A DNA stretch of 64,000 nucleotides, from contig NZ_WJIB01000008.1 in assembly GCF_019400745.1 (NCBI RefSeq), forward strand, positions 124,001-188,000, written 5' to 3'. The DNA comes from Cohnella sp. CFH 77786. Lineage in GTDB: Bacteria; Bacillota; Bacilli; Paenibacillales; Paenibacillaceae. Of this stretch, positions 44,388 through 52,763 are shown one piece after another; position 1 is the first letter of the stretch; every line of letters begins with the position of its first letter. Below the pieces are notes generated by a model, which saw only the letters and a list, made by a program, of their open reading frames with translations, made no database searches and was not told the origin of the DNA. The translations under genes were made by a program, and so were the position numbers.

Positions 44388-45170
44388 TTACTCCTCCGAG
44401 GCGTTATCTTCGAGGACCGCCCCCGGAGCCGGCTCCTTGGCGCCGCCGCGCCTGGCCTGCTCCTCGAGCTCCTTCGCGATGCGCTGCCGGTTGCGTTCCG
44501 CCGCCTTCGCCCCGATGGCCGCTTCCAGCCGGTAAATCGGCATGCCTTGCGCGTGGAATTTCGTTTCGTACTCGGTCATGACCAAGTCCTCCCTCGCTCC
44601 GTTGCGATGAAGGTCCAAGGATATGTTCTTCATCTGCAGGCCGGTATCCGAGAAACTGTTCAAGGAAAACTCAAAAAGGGTCAAGGAGTCCGTTTTGAAA
44701 TGGATTTCCCCTTCCTCGTCCAGCACCTCTTGGTATTTCATCAGGAACCGGGGGTGGGTCAGCCTTCTGCGGGCGTGTTTGCTTTTCGGCCACGGGTCGC
44801 TGAAATTCAAGTAGATGCGGGTCAGTTCGCCCGGCTCGAACATATGCTCCAAATATTCCACGTTGCCCCGGACCAACGCGAGATTCGGCACTTTGTCCTG
44901 CCCTTTCTCCCGCCACACGGCCCTTGCCTTCTCGCTCCCCCGCCGGAGCAGCTCGTCGTAGACATCCATGCCGATGTAATTGATGTCGGGATTGTTGCCG
45001 CTCATCCGGCTGATGAATTGGCCTTTGCCCATGCCGAGCTCGACGTGGATCGGACGGTCGTTCCCGAAAAACTCCTTCCAGCGGCCTTTCCATTGCTGCG
45101 GTTCAAGCACGACCAGGTCGGGCTGGCTCTCCAGGCTTTCCCGTATATTCTTTCTGCCTCTTAACCTCAT
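44388..45170 (-). CDS. trmB: tRNA (guanine-46-N7)-methyltransferase
   Basis: SAM-dependent enzyme that makes m7G46 in the tRNA variable loop. Signatures are IHVELGMGKGQFI (SAM loop), the acidic end at NYIGMDVYDELL, and YLNFSDPWPKSKHARRRLTHPRFL, the catalytic DPWPK(K/S)RH region. At 260 residues it carries a longer, charged C-terminal tail (about 40 residues, KELEEQARRGGAKEP) than most relatives. GGAGG precedes the ATG. Confidence 0.95.
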   Translation of the reverse strand: MRLRGRKNIRESLESQPDLVVLEPQQWKGRWKEFFGNDRPIHVELGMGKGQFISRMSGNNPDINYIGMDVYDELLRRGSEKARAVWREKGQDKVPNLALVRGNVEYLEHMFEPGELTRIYLNFSDPWPKSKHARRRLTHPRFLMKYQEVLDEEGEIHFKTDSLTLFEFSLNSFSDTGLQMKNISLDLHRNGAREDLVMTEYETKFHAQGMPIYRLEAAIGAKAAERNRQRIAKELEEQARRGGAKEPAPGAVLEDNASEE

Positions 45171-45238
45171 GAACGGTCCTCCCGATGTCCGGTTTACAAC
45201 CTATTATTCTGCCGAATGGCCCCGCCGATGTAAAGACG

Positions 45239-45898
45239 TCACGACGCCCGGCGGCCTGCCGCCCTCCGCTTGCGCGACCATCGTTCGTACGCCCCGATCG
45301 ACAATCCAAGCCACGCCCCGCTCGCCAAATAACCGCCGAGAACGTCGCTCGGGTAGTGGACGCCCAGGTAGATCCGGCTAGTCCCGATGCCGAGGAACAT
45401 CAAGGCGCAAACCGCGACCAGGACCGTCCGGCCGGCACCGCTGGTGATGTGGCGCCACAACAGATACGTCAGGATGCCATATAGCGCGAACGAAGCCATC
45501 GCATGTCCGCTCGGAAACGAATATCCGGCCTCCTCGGCAAGGCGATGGATGTCCGGCCGTTCCCGCCCGAATAACTCTTTCATGATTTTGTTCAGCAGGG
45601 TGGAACCGATCATGACGACGACGAACAACAGCAGCTCCCAACGATGCCGCAGCACGAAAAACAAGAATGCCATGATGAGGAAAGAAAATACCGTCGTCGG
45701 TACCGTCCTGCCGAACCAGGTGAGCCCTTCCATCAAGGAAGTCAGACCGGGCCTTTCCCATCCCTGTACAACCGGGATGATGGCGGAATCGAACCAGGAG
45801 ATGCGCTCCATTCCGATCAGCCAAGCCGTCGCCGCGAATCCTGCGGCCGCCAGCACCGCGAGGCCGAATGCGCTGAACAGGCGCGACAATAATTTCAT
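45239..45898 (-). CDS. PAP2-superfamily membrane phosphatase
   Basis: Second PAP2 phosphatase of the window, 219 residues, six hydrophobic segments. The motifs are KELFGRERP (KxxxxxxRP), YSFPSGHA and SRIYLGVHYPSDV, typical of BcrC/PgpB-like undecaprenyl pyrophosphate phosphatases. It ends with a basic tail (ERWSRKRRAAGRRAS). The ATG at 45898 follows GGAGGGG; the upstream 18-codon extension has no site. Confidence 0.88.
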   Translation of the reverse strand: MKLLSRLFSAFGLAVLAAAGFAATAWLIGMERISWFDSAIIPVVQGWERPGLTSLMEGLTWFGRTVPTTVFSFLIMAFLFFVLRHRWELLLFVVVMIGSTLLNKIMKELFGRERPDIHRLAEEAGYSFPSGHAMASFALYGILTYLLWRHITSGAGRTVLVAVCALMFLGIGTSRIYLGVHYPSDVLGGYLASGAWLGLSIGAYERWSRKRRAAGRRAS

Positions 45899-45964
45899 GG
45901 GTCTTAATCCCCTCCCGTGACGAATGCCAAGCAACAATTGGAAGTGTACCACGAAAAGGGACCA

Positions 45965-46000
45965 GAAAAAACTAAAAACCGGGTCCCTTGAGGGGCCCGG
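45965..46000 (-). terminator. Terminator of the 61-residue protein gene
   Basis: CCGGGCCCCT and AGGGACCCGG read leftward with a 2-base loop, followed by TTTTTAGTTTTTT. Confidence 0.88.
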
Positions 46001-46015
46001 CCGGAGCTTCGAACG

Positions 46016-46201
46016 TCAATTCATAGGCCGTTGTTCTTCCATGTATTGGTCTTCGAGCACGTGCTGCAGCTTTTTCTTCGCGGAGACTTCGATTGTATGG
46101 TTATTGTGGAATTTGACTCCCGTCAGCGCCATGATTTCCTTCAACGTCAACTCGACCTTCACCGTGTCGTCCCCTTGGGGGATGTGTACGACAGGATTCA
46201 T
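46016..46201 (-). CDS. Small conserved hypothetical protein, 61 residues
   Basis: Begins MNPVVHIPQGDDTVKVELTL and continues with KEIMALTGVKFHNN and a charged helical end, KKKLQHVLEDQYMEEQ. The ATG has GAGAGGTGA nine bases before it, and a strong terminator follows, so it is very likely expressed. The family and function are unknown; the layout suggests a small beta-hairpin plus helix. An open extension upstream to 46288 has no ribosome site. Confidence 0.65.
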   Translation of the reverse strand: MNPVVHIPQGDDTVKVELTLKEIMALTGVKFHNNHTIEVSAKKKLQHVLEDQYMEEQRPMN

Positions 46202-46464
46202 GAACTTCACCTCTCCGATATTTTGGCATGCCCTGGGGAATTGCAGCCTACCGACGGACGATGACAAACGACAGTTTCCGGCATTCATGTCAGTTTTATT
46301 TATTGATCTGACGCACTTTTAATATAACATACCATGTAAGGTTAAGCAAGCGGGCGGACGCCTGAAAGCGCATGAAAATTCGTTTCCGTTTTCTCGCAAT
46401 TTCACTTCGGTTTCGTTACAATGAAAAGGACTCATCGTCCTTACGGACAGAAAAGGACGGATGC

Positions 46465-47430
46465 ATGATGCCAATCAGCACCGATTCGCTTGCTCCCGCA
46501 CCTATGCTGTGGGGGGATAAGCGATTTCATACATGGAACTTCGAAATGCGGAACGTTTTCGGAACGAAAGTGTTCAAGGTGATGCTCGACGCCGGGTTCA
46601 CGTGCCCGAACCGGGACGGCACCATCGCGGCGGGCGGCTGCACCTTCTGCAGCGCCCGGGGTTCAGGCGATTTCGCGGGCAGCCGGCGGGACGATCTCGT
46701 GACGCAATTCAACGAGGTGAGGGACCGGCAGCATCTCAAATGGCCGGACGCCAAATACATCGGCTATTTCCAGGCTTACACGAACACATACGCGCCGCTC
46801 GAGACCTTAAAGGAATATTATGAAGAAATCCTTCGGCAGCCCGGCGTCGTCGGCCTCTCGATCGCGACGCGTCCCGACTGCCTGCCGGACGACGTCGTCG
46901 ATTACTTGGCCGAGTTGAACGAGCGCACCTATTTGTGGCTGGAAATGGGCCTGCAAACGGTGCACGAGTCGACCTCGGAGCTCATCAACCGGGCTCACGA
47001 CACGGAATGTTTCCGCGACGCGGTCGCACGGCTCCGGGCGCGGGGCATCCGGGTATGCGCGCACATTATTTACGGCCTGCCGGGCGAAACGCGCGAAATG
47101 ATGCTGGAAACGGGCAGGCAGACGGCGGCCATGGACGTGCAAGGCATTAAAATCCATCTGCTTCACCTGATGCGCAAGACCCCTATGGTTCGCCAGTGGC
47201 GGGAAGGCCTCCTGCGTTTCCTCGAGCGGGACGAATACGTCGGCCTCGTCGTCGACACGCTCGAGATGCTGCCGCCGGAAATGGTCGTTCACCGGCTGAC
47301 CGGGGACGCGCCGCGCGATCTGTTGATCGGCCCGATGTGGAGCCTTCGAAAGTGGGAAGTGCTCAACGCCATCGACGCGGAGCTCTCTCGCCGGGGAAGC
47401 TGGCAGGGCAAGTCGCGGGGAGGTCTCTGA
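46465..47430 (+). CDS. ytqA: YtqA family radical SAM protein
   Basis: Radical SAM enzyme of 321 residues (Elp3-like core). The [4Fe-4S] cysteines are C47, C59 and C62 in GFTCPNRDGTIAAGGCTFC, a wide C-x11-C-x2-C spacing typical of this family. SAM-binding segments QTVHESTSELINRAH and IYGLPGETREMML follow. ytqB lies four bases downstream. The pair recurs in Firmicutes and has been linked to tRNA wobble-uridine modification (mnm5s2U34); the exact step of YtqA is taken from family context. AAAGGA precedes the ATGATG start. Confidence 0.88.
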   Translation: MMPISTDSLAPAPMLWGDKRFHTWNFEMRNVFGTKVFKVMLDAGFTCPNRDGTIAAGGCTFCSARGSGDFAGSRRDDLVTQFNEVRDRQHLKWPDAKYIGYFQAYTNTYAPLETLKEYYEEILRQPGVVGLSIATRPDCLPDDVVDYLAELNERTYLWLEMGLQTVHESTSELINRAHDTECFRDAVARLRARGIRVCAHIIYGLPGETREMMLETGRQTAAMDVQGIKIHLLHLMRKTPMVRQWREGLLRFLERDEYVGLVVDTLEMLPPEMVVHRLTGDAPRDLLIGPMWSLRKWEVLNAIDAELSRRGSWQGKSRGGL

Positions 47431-47434
47431 AGGC

Positions 47435-48013
47435 ATGGGGTTTCTCTCCGTCTTGACGATGGCCCAGAGGTGGGTCGCGGAACGGGCCCGGCCGGGCGAT
47501 GCCGTCGTCGATGCGACCGCGGGCGGCGGCGTGGACACGCTGTTTCTCGCGCGGACGGTTGGATCGAAGGGTACCGTCTATGCCTTCGATATCCAGGAGG
47601 AGGCGCTGGAACGGACGCGCCGGCGGCTGGCCGAAGCTTCAGGGGCCGAACCTCTCGCGCGGGTCCAGCTGTATCATGCCGGGCATGAACGGATGGCGGA
47701 GCTGCTTCCTTCGTCCGCTCGCGGCCGGCTTCGCGCCGCGATGTTCAACCTGGGCTATTTGCCGGGCGCGGACGCCTCTGTGATCACCAAGCCGGACACG
47801 ACGCTCGCGGCGTTGGAAGCGGCGCTCTCCCTGCTTGCTCCGGGCGGCGTGCTGACGGCGGTGCTGTACCCCGGGCATCCTGGCGGTGACGCGGAGGCCG
47901 CGGCGGTGGAACGATGGGCCGCCGGCATCCACTCCTCCCTCGCCCAAACGGTTTTGTACCGGTATCCCCAGAAACCGAACGCGCCCTATTTGGTCGCTTT
48001 GGAAAATAGATAG
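47435..48013 (+). CDS. mnmM: YtqB/MnmM family tRNA mnm5s2U methyltransferase
   Basis: Class I SAM methyltransferase of 192 residues. The SAM loop is DAVVDATAGGGVDTLFLA, the acidic strand end YAFDIQEEAL, and the family-specific AMFNLGYLPGAD and TAVLYPGHPGG segments are intact. Members of the ytqB family methylate 5-aminomethyl-2-thiouridine at tRNA position 34. GGGAGG lies upstream and the ATG is four bases after the ytqA stop, so the two are cotranslated. Confidence 0.88.
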   Translation: MGFLSVLTMAQRWVAERARPGDAVVDATAGGGVDTLFLARTVGSKGTVYAFDIQEEALERTRRRLAEASGAEPLARVQLYHAGHERMAELLPSSARGRLRAAMFNLGYLPGADASVITKPDTTLAALEAALSLLAPGGVLTAVLYPGHPGGDAEAAAVERWAAGIHSSLAQTVLYRYPQKPNAPYLVALENR

Positions 48014-48025
48014 GAGGCAGAGAAA

Positions 48026-48427
48026 GTGACTGTGCGAAAAATCGAACACGTCGGCGTTATCGTCAGCTCATTGGAAAAGTCGATCCCGTTCTACGAGAAG
48101 GTTCTCGGTTTGCGGCATTCGGAAACGATGACCCACACGAACGGGGTGATCCGCCTCGCGTTTCTGTCGTGTCCGGAATATCCGGAGACCGAAGTCGAGT
48201 TGATCGAAGGATACGACGGGCCGGTGACCCGGGAAGGACGCGTCCACCATATCGCCTTTACCGTGGACGACATCGAGTTGGAATACGCCCGCATCCGGTC
48301 GCTGGACATTGCGGGGCTCGACGAGGAGATTACGACGCTCCCGAACGGAAGCCGGTATTTCTTCTTCGAAGGTCCTGACGGAGAGGCCGTCGAACTATTC
48401 CAATCCACCAGAGGAGGCTCTCGGTAA
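48026..48427 (+). CDS. VOC family (glyoxalase-like) protein
   Basis: Vicinal-oxygen-chelate protein of 133 residues with the two-module beta-alpha-beta3 fold. IEHVGVIVSSLEKSIPFYEKVLGL opens the first module and VHHIAFTVDDIE the second; candidate metal ligands are H8, E58 in the EVELIEG strand, H77 or H78, and the glutamate in GEAVELFQ. The layout is close to methylmalonyl-CoA epimerase or lactoylglutathione-lyase-like proteins. The GTG start has AGGAGG upstream. It sits between mnmM and manA on one transcript. Confidence 0.85.
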   Translation: MTVRKIEHVGVIVSSLEKSIPFYEKVLGLRHSETMTHTNGVIRLAFLSCPEYPETEVELIEGYDGPVTREGRVHHIAFTVDDIELEYARIRSLDIAGLDEEITTLPNGSRYFFFEGPDGEAVELFQSTRGGSR

Positions 48428-48428
48428 C

Positions 48429-49400
48429 ATGGACGTAAAACCGTATCCGCTTCATTTTAGGCCTGAATTCAAGGAAAGGGTCTGGGGAGGACGGGCGCTC
48501 GAGCGGTTCGGCTTCGACGTCCCGCCCGGTTCGATCGGCGAGGGCTGGATGATCGCGGACCATCCGAACGGGGTATCCCATGTGACCAACGGGCCATTGG
48601 CGGGCCAAGGACTCGACGGAATCCGGGAGACTTACGGCGAATCGTGGTTCGGAACGGCGGGCAGCCGCTCGGGCAACGGAAGGTTCCCCCTGCTCATCAA
48701 GCTGCTCGACTGCAACGACGACTTGTCCATCCAGGTTCATCCGAACGATCACTACAAAGGACTGCCGAAAGGCGAGCTGGGCAAAACGGAAATGTGGTAC
48801 GTGCTCAGCGCCAAGCCGGACGCCAAAATCATCTACGGCCTGCAGCCGGGCGTAACCCGGGAATCGATGGCCCGGGCGATCGAAGAAGGGCGCATCATGG
48901 ATACGCTCCAAACGGTATCCGTACAGGCAGGCGACACGTTCTACATACCGGCCGGCACGGTGCACGCCTTGTGCGCGGGCGTCGTCGTGGCGGAAATCCA
49001 GCAGAACTCCGATACGACCTATCGGCTCTACGATTACGACCGTCCGGGACTCGACGGCAAGCCGCGCGAGCTGCACATCGAGGATTCGCTCAACGTGACC
49101 GACTTCGAAGGCTCGGACGCCACCCGCATGAAGACCGACGCGGCCAAGCCGGGCGAATGGCTGACATTGGCCGTTTCTCCGTATTTCGTGACGGAAAAAG
49201 GGGTCGTGCGGGGCGAATGGAAATTGCGAACGTCCCCGGAAAGCTTCGTCATCGTCATCGTCTGCGAAGGAGAAGGGACGATCGGCTGGGCGAACGGCAC
49301 GCTGCACGCGAAGGCAGGAGACTGCTTCTTGCTCCCTGCCCCAATTGGGGAGTACGCGTTGGACGGAGAGATGACGGTTCTGCGGAGCCGGGTTCCGTGA
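48429..49400 (+). CDS. manA: Mannose-6-phosphate isomerase, class I
   Basis: Zinc cupin that interconverts mannose 6-phosphate and fructose 6-phosphate; 323 residues, Firmicute short form. LHFRPEFKERVWGGRALERF opens the protein; the zinc ligands are in LSIQVHPNDHY, KTEMWYVL and GTVHALCAG, and EIQQNSDTTYRLYDY-type signature follows. The ATG begins two bases after the preceding stop, with AGAGGAGG upstream inside the VOC gene. Confidence 0.93.
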   Translation: MDVKPYPLHFRPEFKERVWGGRALERFGFDVPPGSIGEGWMIADHPNGVSHVTNGPLAGQGLDGIRETYGESWFGTAGSRSGNGRFPLLIKLLDCNDDLSIQVHPNDHYKGLPKGELGKTEMWYVLSAKPDAKIIYGLQPGVTRESMARAIEEGRIMDTLQTVSVQAGDTFYIPAGTVHALCAGVVVAEIQQNSDTTYRLYDYDRPGLDGKPRELHIEDSLNVTDFEGSDATRMKTDAAKPGEWLTLAVSPYFVTEKGVVRGEWKLRTSPESFVIVIVCEGEGTIGWANGTLHAKAGDCFLLPAPIGEYALDGEMTVLRSRVP

Positions 49401-49436
49401 CGAGGATGTGACAGTTAGCCGGGAGGGGTTGGAGTC

Positions 49437-49931
49437 ATGCGCCAAGGTTTGTTGTTGACCGGTTTCGGTATCGCCGTGTGGGGGGCCGCGACGTTATTTT
49501 TCAGATTGTTCGGAAGCTGGGTGCTGATCGCGCCGGGCGAATCCCATTTCGGTTCCTCGCTGTTTATGCTGGAACTGCTCACTTTGCTCGTCTTGATCGG
49601 GCTGGCCGTGTGGGTACGATTGAAATGGTTCCCGCGCCGGGGCTCGGCCACCCGGTTCGGGTTTACGGCCGCAGCGGTCGGCCTGTTCTTGGACACGTTC
49701 TCGGTCTGGCAGCGGGAGGCGGTATTTCCGTCCTTCACCGCCGGGCAGCATCATGCGTTCACGATCTGGATGACGCTGGCTTACGCCATGATGCTGGTCG
49801 TGCCCGCCGCCGTGGATCGCTTGATCCGCGAGAAGGCTTCGATCGGCGATGAAGCTGAGACGCGGGCGGAAGATACTCAAGCTGCCTCAGAGGAGGAGAA
49901 CCGCGTTGCCGACGCCGACGGAACAGCATAA
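49437..49931 (+). CDS. Four-helix membrane protein (DUF5367-like)
   Basis: Protein of 164 residues with four hydrophobic segments (about 5-30, 42-60, 73-90 and 105-125), a short basic loop KWFPRRGS and an acidic, polar C-terminal tail of about 35 residues. The pattern resembles small DUF5367-type membrane proteins of Bacilli; no catalytic motif is visible. GGGAGGGG precedes the ATG. Its last 26 bases overlap the mogA-type gene in another frame. Confidence 0.65.
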   Translation: MRQGLLLTGFGIAVWGAATLFFRLFGSWVLIAPGESHFGSSLFMLELLTLLVLIGLAVWVRLKWFPRRGSATRFGFTAAAVGLFLDTFSVWQREAVFPSFTAGQHHAFTIWMTLAYAMMLVVPAAVDRLIREKASIGDEAETRAEDTQAASEEENRVADADGTA

Positions 49932-50427
49932 GCAAGAAGCCCCCGCCCGGGTATCCTGCCTTGTCGTGACCGTGTCCGACACCCGCAAGGAGGAGACGGA
50001 CAAGAGCGGACAGCTGATCCGCCGGCTGTTGGAGGAACAGGGGCATGAGGTCGCGGGACACCGGATCGTGCCGGACGAATACGGGATCATCGCGGAGCTG
50101 CTTCGGGCGGCTGCGGATGATCCGGCGGTTGAAGCGGTGCTGCTGAACGGCGGCACGGGCATCGCGGCCCGGGACGTCACCGTGGAGGCGGTCCGGAGCG
50201 TGTTGGATAAGGAGCTGCCCGGCTTTGGCGAGATTTTCCGGTTTTTGAGCTTTGCCGAGGATATCGGCTCGGCCGCCATCCTGTCCCGCGCGGTCGCGGG
50301 GACCATGGGCCGCACGGCCGTGTTCGCGATGCCGGGCTCCACCGGCGCGGTGAAGCTGGCGATGACGCGGCTCATTCTCCCAGAGCTCGGGCACGTGATG
50401 CGGGAGATATACAAGGACGCGAAGTGA
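49906..50427 (+). CDS. MogA/MoaB-type molybdenum cofactor biosynthesis protein
   Basis: Molybdopterin-binding protein of 173 residues (MoCF_biosynth fold) that adenylylates molybdopterin in cofactor assembly. VSCLVVTVSDTRKEETDKSG opens the fold; LLNGGTGIAARDVT carries the nucleotide-binding GGTG loop, then FRFLSFAEDIGSAA, MPGSTGAV and RLILPELGHV. The TTG start has AGGAGGAGAA upstream; the 19-codon longer frame lies in the overlapping membrane-protein gene. Confidence 0.88.
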   Translation: MPTPTEQHKQEAPARVSCLVVTVSDTRKEETDKSGQLIRRLLEEQGHEVAGHRIVPDEYGIIAELLRAAADDPAVEAVLLNGGTGIAARDVTVEAVRSVLDKELPGFGEIFRFLSFAEDIGSAAILSRAVAGTMGRTAVFAMPGSTGAVKLAMTRLILPELGHVMREIYKDAK

Positions 50428-50489
50428 AGGAAAGCGGTTGGGCAGGGGGGATCTGCTCAGCCGCTTTAGCGTTTACGCAACCGAATTTC

Positions 50490-50620
50490 CGCCGAAATCA
50501 TGCCTCTCCGTCACTATTTCGTATACCTAGCCGCCAATCCGCCTAAATCATGCCTCTCCGACACTATTTCTGCTTTGTCCTGCCGCCTTGATTCGAATGT
50601 CCGCACTATTTTGCCTACTT
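50490..50620. repeat. Degenerate 50-bp tandem repeat
   Basis: AAATCATGCCTCTCCG followed by (T/A)CACTATTTC occurs at 50496-50520 and again at 50546-50570, a 50-base period; a third decayed copy (TCCGCACTATTTT) lies near 50600. Units begin with CGCC. The remaining gap up to 50679 shows only weak similarity and no gene. It lies between convergent genes and has no sequence in common with the hairpin arrays A and B. Confidence 0.75.
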
Positions 50621-50679
50621 TCCCCGCCGCATCCTTCACTTTGTGCTGCCGCACCATCTTGCCCCGATGCCAATCCACA

Positions 50680-50737
50680 GAAAAGCCTTCCGCCCAAGCT
50701 AGGGACATATTCCCGACAGCCTAGGCAGAAGGCTTCC
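50680..50737 (-). terminator. Terminator of the carbohydrate esterase gene
   Basis: Read leftward, GGAAGCCTTCTGCC and GGCGGAAGGCTTTTC form the stem base of a long hairpin (inner CCTAG repeats add pairing), ending in TTTTC. Confidence 0.65.
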
Positions 50738-50745
50738 CCGCTCCT

Positions 50746-51705
50746 TTACAAGCCGAAACGCGAGGCGATGAACTCGAGCGCCCGGCGGTTCTGGTCGCCG
50801 CCGACGTGGTGCCCCATGAACGGATACGCGTGCATTTCCTTTGGCGCAGTAATCCGATTGTAGGCGGCATAGATCGTCTCCGGCATCGTGATCGTATCCT
50901 TGAGTCCGCACGAGACCAATATCGGAATCCGGATTCGATGCGCCAGATTGAGCTGATCGAAGTAGCTGAGCGTCTTCAGCACCTGCTCGAGCCGGTCCGG
51001 AAACCTTGCGGCGAAATCCGCGGCTTCCGTGAGAGAGCCGGTCGAATTCATCATGCCGAAATCCATGTGGCACATGTTCGGGATGTGCGCGACGGCCAGA
51101 GCCGGCACGTTCGACAAAGCCGCGGCCATCATGACGAGACCGCCGCCCTGGCTTCCCCCCATTACGCAAATCCGTCCGGCGTCCACGTCCTCTTGGGCCG
51201 CGGCCCACTCCACCGCCTTCAAGGCGTCCACCGTGATCGCCTTATAGTAGCAGGTATCGCGGTCGAGGATCCCCTGCGTGATCCAGCCCTTGGCCATGCC
51301 GTAATCCTGGCCGAGCCGGTTGCCCGTTTCCCCGCCCTGGCCGCGGACGTCCACGCTGAATACCGCCATCCCCATCAGCAAATACGCCCCGAAATCCTCC
51401 GGGTACCCCTTGCTGCCCGTATATCCGTGATAATGGACGATGCACGGCAGCTTGCGCCCGGCCTCCACGAACCGGGGGCGCAAATACCACCCGTGGATCC
51501 GCGTGTCGTCGAAGCCCTCGTATTGCACTCGCCAAGCGTCCACGTACGCCATCGGAGTAGACGCCTTCTCCGCGGCCGCGTTCAGCGGTTTCCCCGCGAT
51601 TTCCGCCAGCGTCCTGTCCCAATAGCTCTCCAAATCCGGCCGTCCCGTCAGAGGAGGCCCATACAATTCCAAATCCCGGATTCGTCTGGCGATGGCATTG
51701 CTCAT
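50746..51705 (-). CDS. Acetyl xylan esterase/cephalosporin-C deacetylase-like hydrolase
   Basis: Alpha/beta hydrolase of the AXE1 family (carbohydrate esterase 7-like), 319 residues. PCIVHYHGYTGSKGYPEDF holds the oxyanion region; VMGGSQGGGL the nucleophile serine; CGLKDTITMP the aspartate; and PFMGHHVGG the histidine. The VDVRGQGGETG (RGQ) motif is diagnostic for the family. No signal sequence, so it acts on imported acetylated oligosaccharides. The ATG lies upstream of the AKR terminator and the gene is a single unit. Confidence 0.92.
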   Translation of the reverse strand: MSNAIARRIRDLELYGPPLTGRPDLESYWDRTLAEIAGKPLNAAAEKASTPMAYVDAWRVQYEGFDDTRIHGWYLRPRFVEAGRKLPCIVHYHGYTGSKGYPEDFGAYLLMGMAVFSVDVRGQGGETGNRLGQDYGMAKGWITQGILDRDTCYYKAITVDALKAVEWAAAQEDVDAGRICVMGGSQGGGLVMMAAALSNVPALAVAHIPNMCHMDFGMMNSTGSLTEAADFAARFPDRLEQVLKTLSYFDQLNLAHRIRIPILVSCGLKDTITMPETIYAAYNRITAPKEMHAYPFMGHHVGGDQNRRALEFIASRFGL

Positions 51706-51726
51706 GTTCGTTTCCCGTCCCCCTTC

Positions 51727-51758
51727 AAAAGCCCCTCGGGAATTCCCGAGGGGCTTTT
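51727..51758. terminator. Terminator of the aldo/keto reductase gene
   Basis: AAAAGCCCCTCGGG and CCCGAGGGGCTTTT form a perfect 14-base palindrome with AATT centre, able to terminate in both directions. Confidence 0.9.
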
Positions 51759-51770
51759 CGGTTTAACCGC

Positions 51771-52763
51771 TTATCCTTTCAAAATCTCCTCAATCCGGGC
51801 CAGCTCTTCCGCGCTGAACTCCGGATGGTTCACGATCGCCACATTGTCGTCCAGCTGGCCGACCTTGCTGGCGCCGATCAACACGCTGGTTACGCGTCCG
51901 CCGCGCAGCACCCAGGACAGCGCCATCTGGGCCAGCGATTGTCCCCGCTCCTGCGCGATGGCGTTCAGGCGGCGCGCCTTCTCGACCCGCTCCGGCGTGA
52001 TGCTGCCCTCGTTCAGGAAAACGGACGCTCCCGCGGCGCGGGAGTCGGCCGGAATGCCGTTCAAGTATTTGTTCGTGAGCAATCCCTGCTCAAGCGGGGA
52101 GAACGCGATCGAGCCGACGCCGTTCTCTTCGAGCGCGTCCAGCAGCTCATCCTCCACCCAGCGGTCGAACATGCTGTAGCGGGGCTGATGAATGAGGAGC
52201 GGCGTGCCGAGCCTCCTAAGAATCGCGATCGCTTCCCGAGCTTGCGGCGCCCGGTAGTTCGAAATCCCGACGTACAGCGCCTTGCCCGATCGAACGATAT
52301 GGTCGAGCGCCCCCATCGTCTCTTCCAGCGGCGTTTCCGGATCGGGACGGTGATGGTAGAAAATGTCGACGTAGTCGAGTCCCATCCGCTTCAGGCTCTG
52401 ATCCAGGCTCGAAATCAAGTACTTGCGGGAACCCCAGTCCCCGTAAGGGCCTTCCCACATGTAATAGCCGGCTTTCGAGGAAATGACAATTTCGTCGCGG
52501 TAAGGCTTCAGATCCGTCGCGAGCAGGCGTCCGAACATCTCTTCGGCGGAGCCCGGAGGCGGCCCGTAGTTGTTGGCCAGGTCGAAATGGGTGATGCCCA
52601 GGTCGAATGCCCGACGCACGAGCGCCCGGCCGTTCTCGAACGAGTCGATGCCTCCGAAATTGTGCCACAGTCCGAGCGATACTGCCGGAAGCTTCAAGCC
52701 CGATTTGCCGACTCGGTTGTACTTCATGTTCGCATAGCGGTCCGACTTTGCCAAATACGTCAT
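51771..52763 (-). CDS. Aldo/keto reductase, YghZ-like
   Basis: NADPH-dependent reductase of 330 residues. The catalytic tyrosine lies in DLANNYGPPPGSAEEMFGR, a segment typical of the YghZ (L-glyceraldehyde 3-phosphate reductase) branch; the lysine is in VISSKAGYYMW and the histidine in IFYHHRPDP. PLEQGLLTNKYLNGIP and VLIGASKVGQL, the cofactor region, follow. The ATG overlaps the stop of the upstream radical SAM gene as ATGA, so the two are coupled. Confidence 0.92.
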   Translation of the reverse strand: MTYLAKSDRYANMKYNRVGKSGLKLPAVSLGLWHNFGGIDSFENGRALVRRAFDLGITHFDLANNYGPPPGSAEEMFGRLLATDLKPYRDEIVISSKAGYYMWEGPYGDWGSRKYLISSLDQSLKRMGLDYVDIFYHHRPDPETPLEETMGALDHIVRSGKALYVGISNYRAPQAREAIAILRRLGTPLLIHQPRYSMFDRWVEDELLDALEENGVGSIAFSPLEQGLLTNKYLNGIPADSRAAGASVFLNEGSITPERVEKARRLNAIAQERGQSLAQMALSWVLRGGRVTSVLIGASKVGQLDDNVAIVNHPEFSAEELARIEEILKG

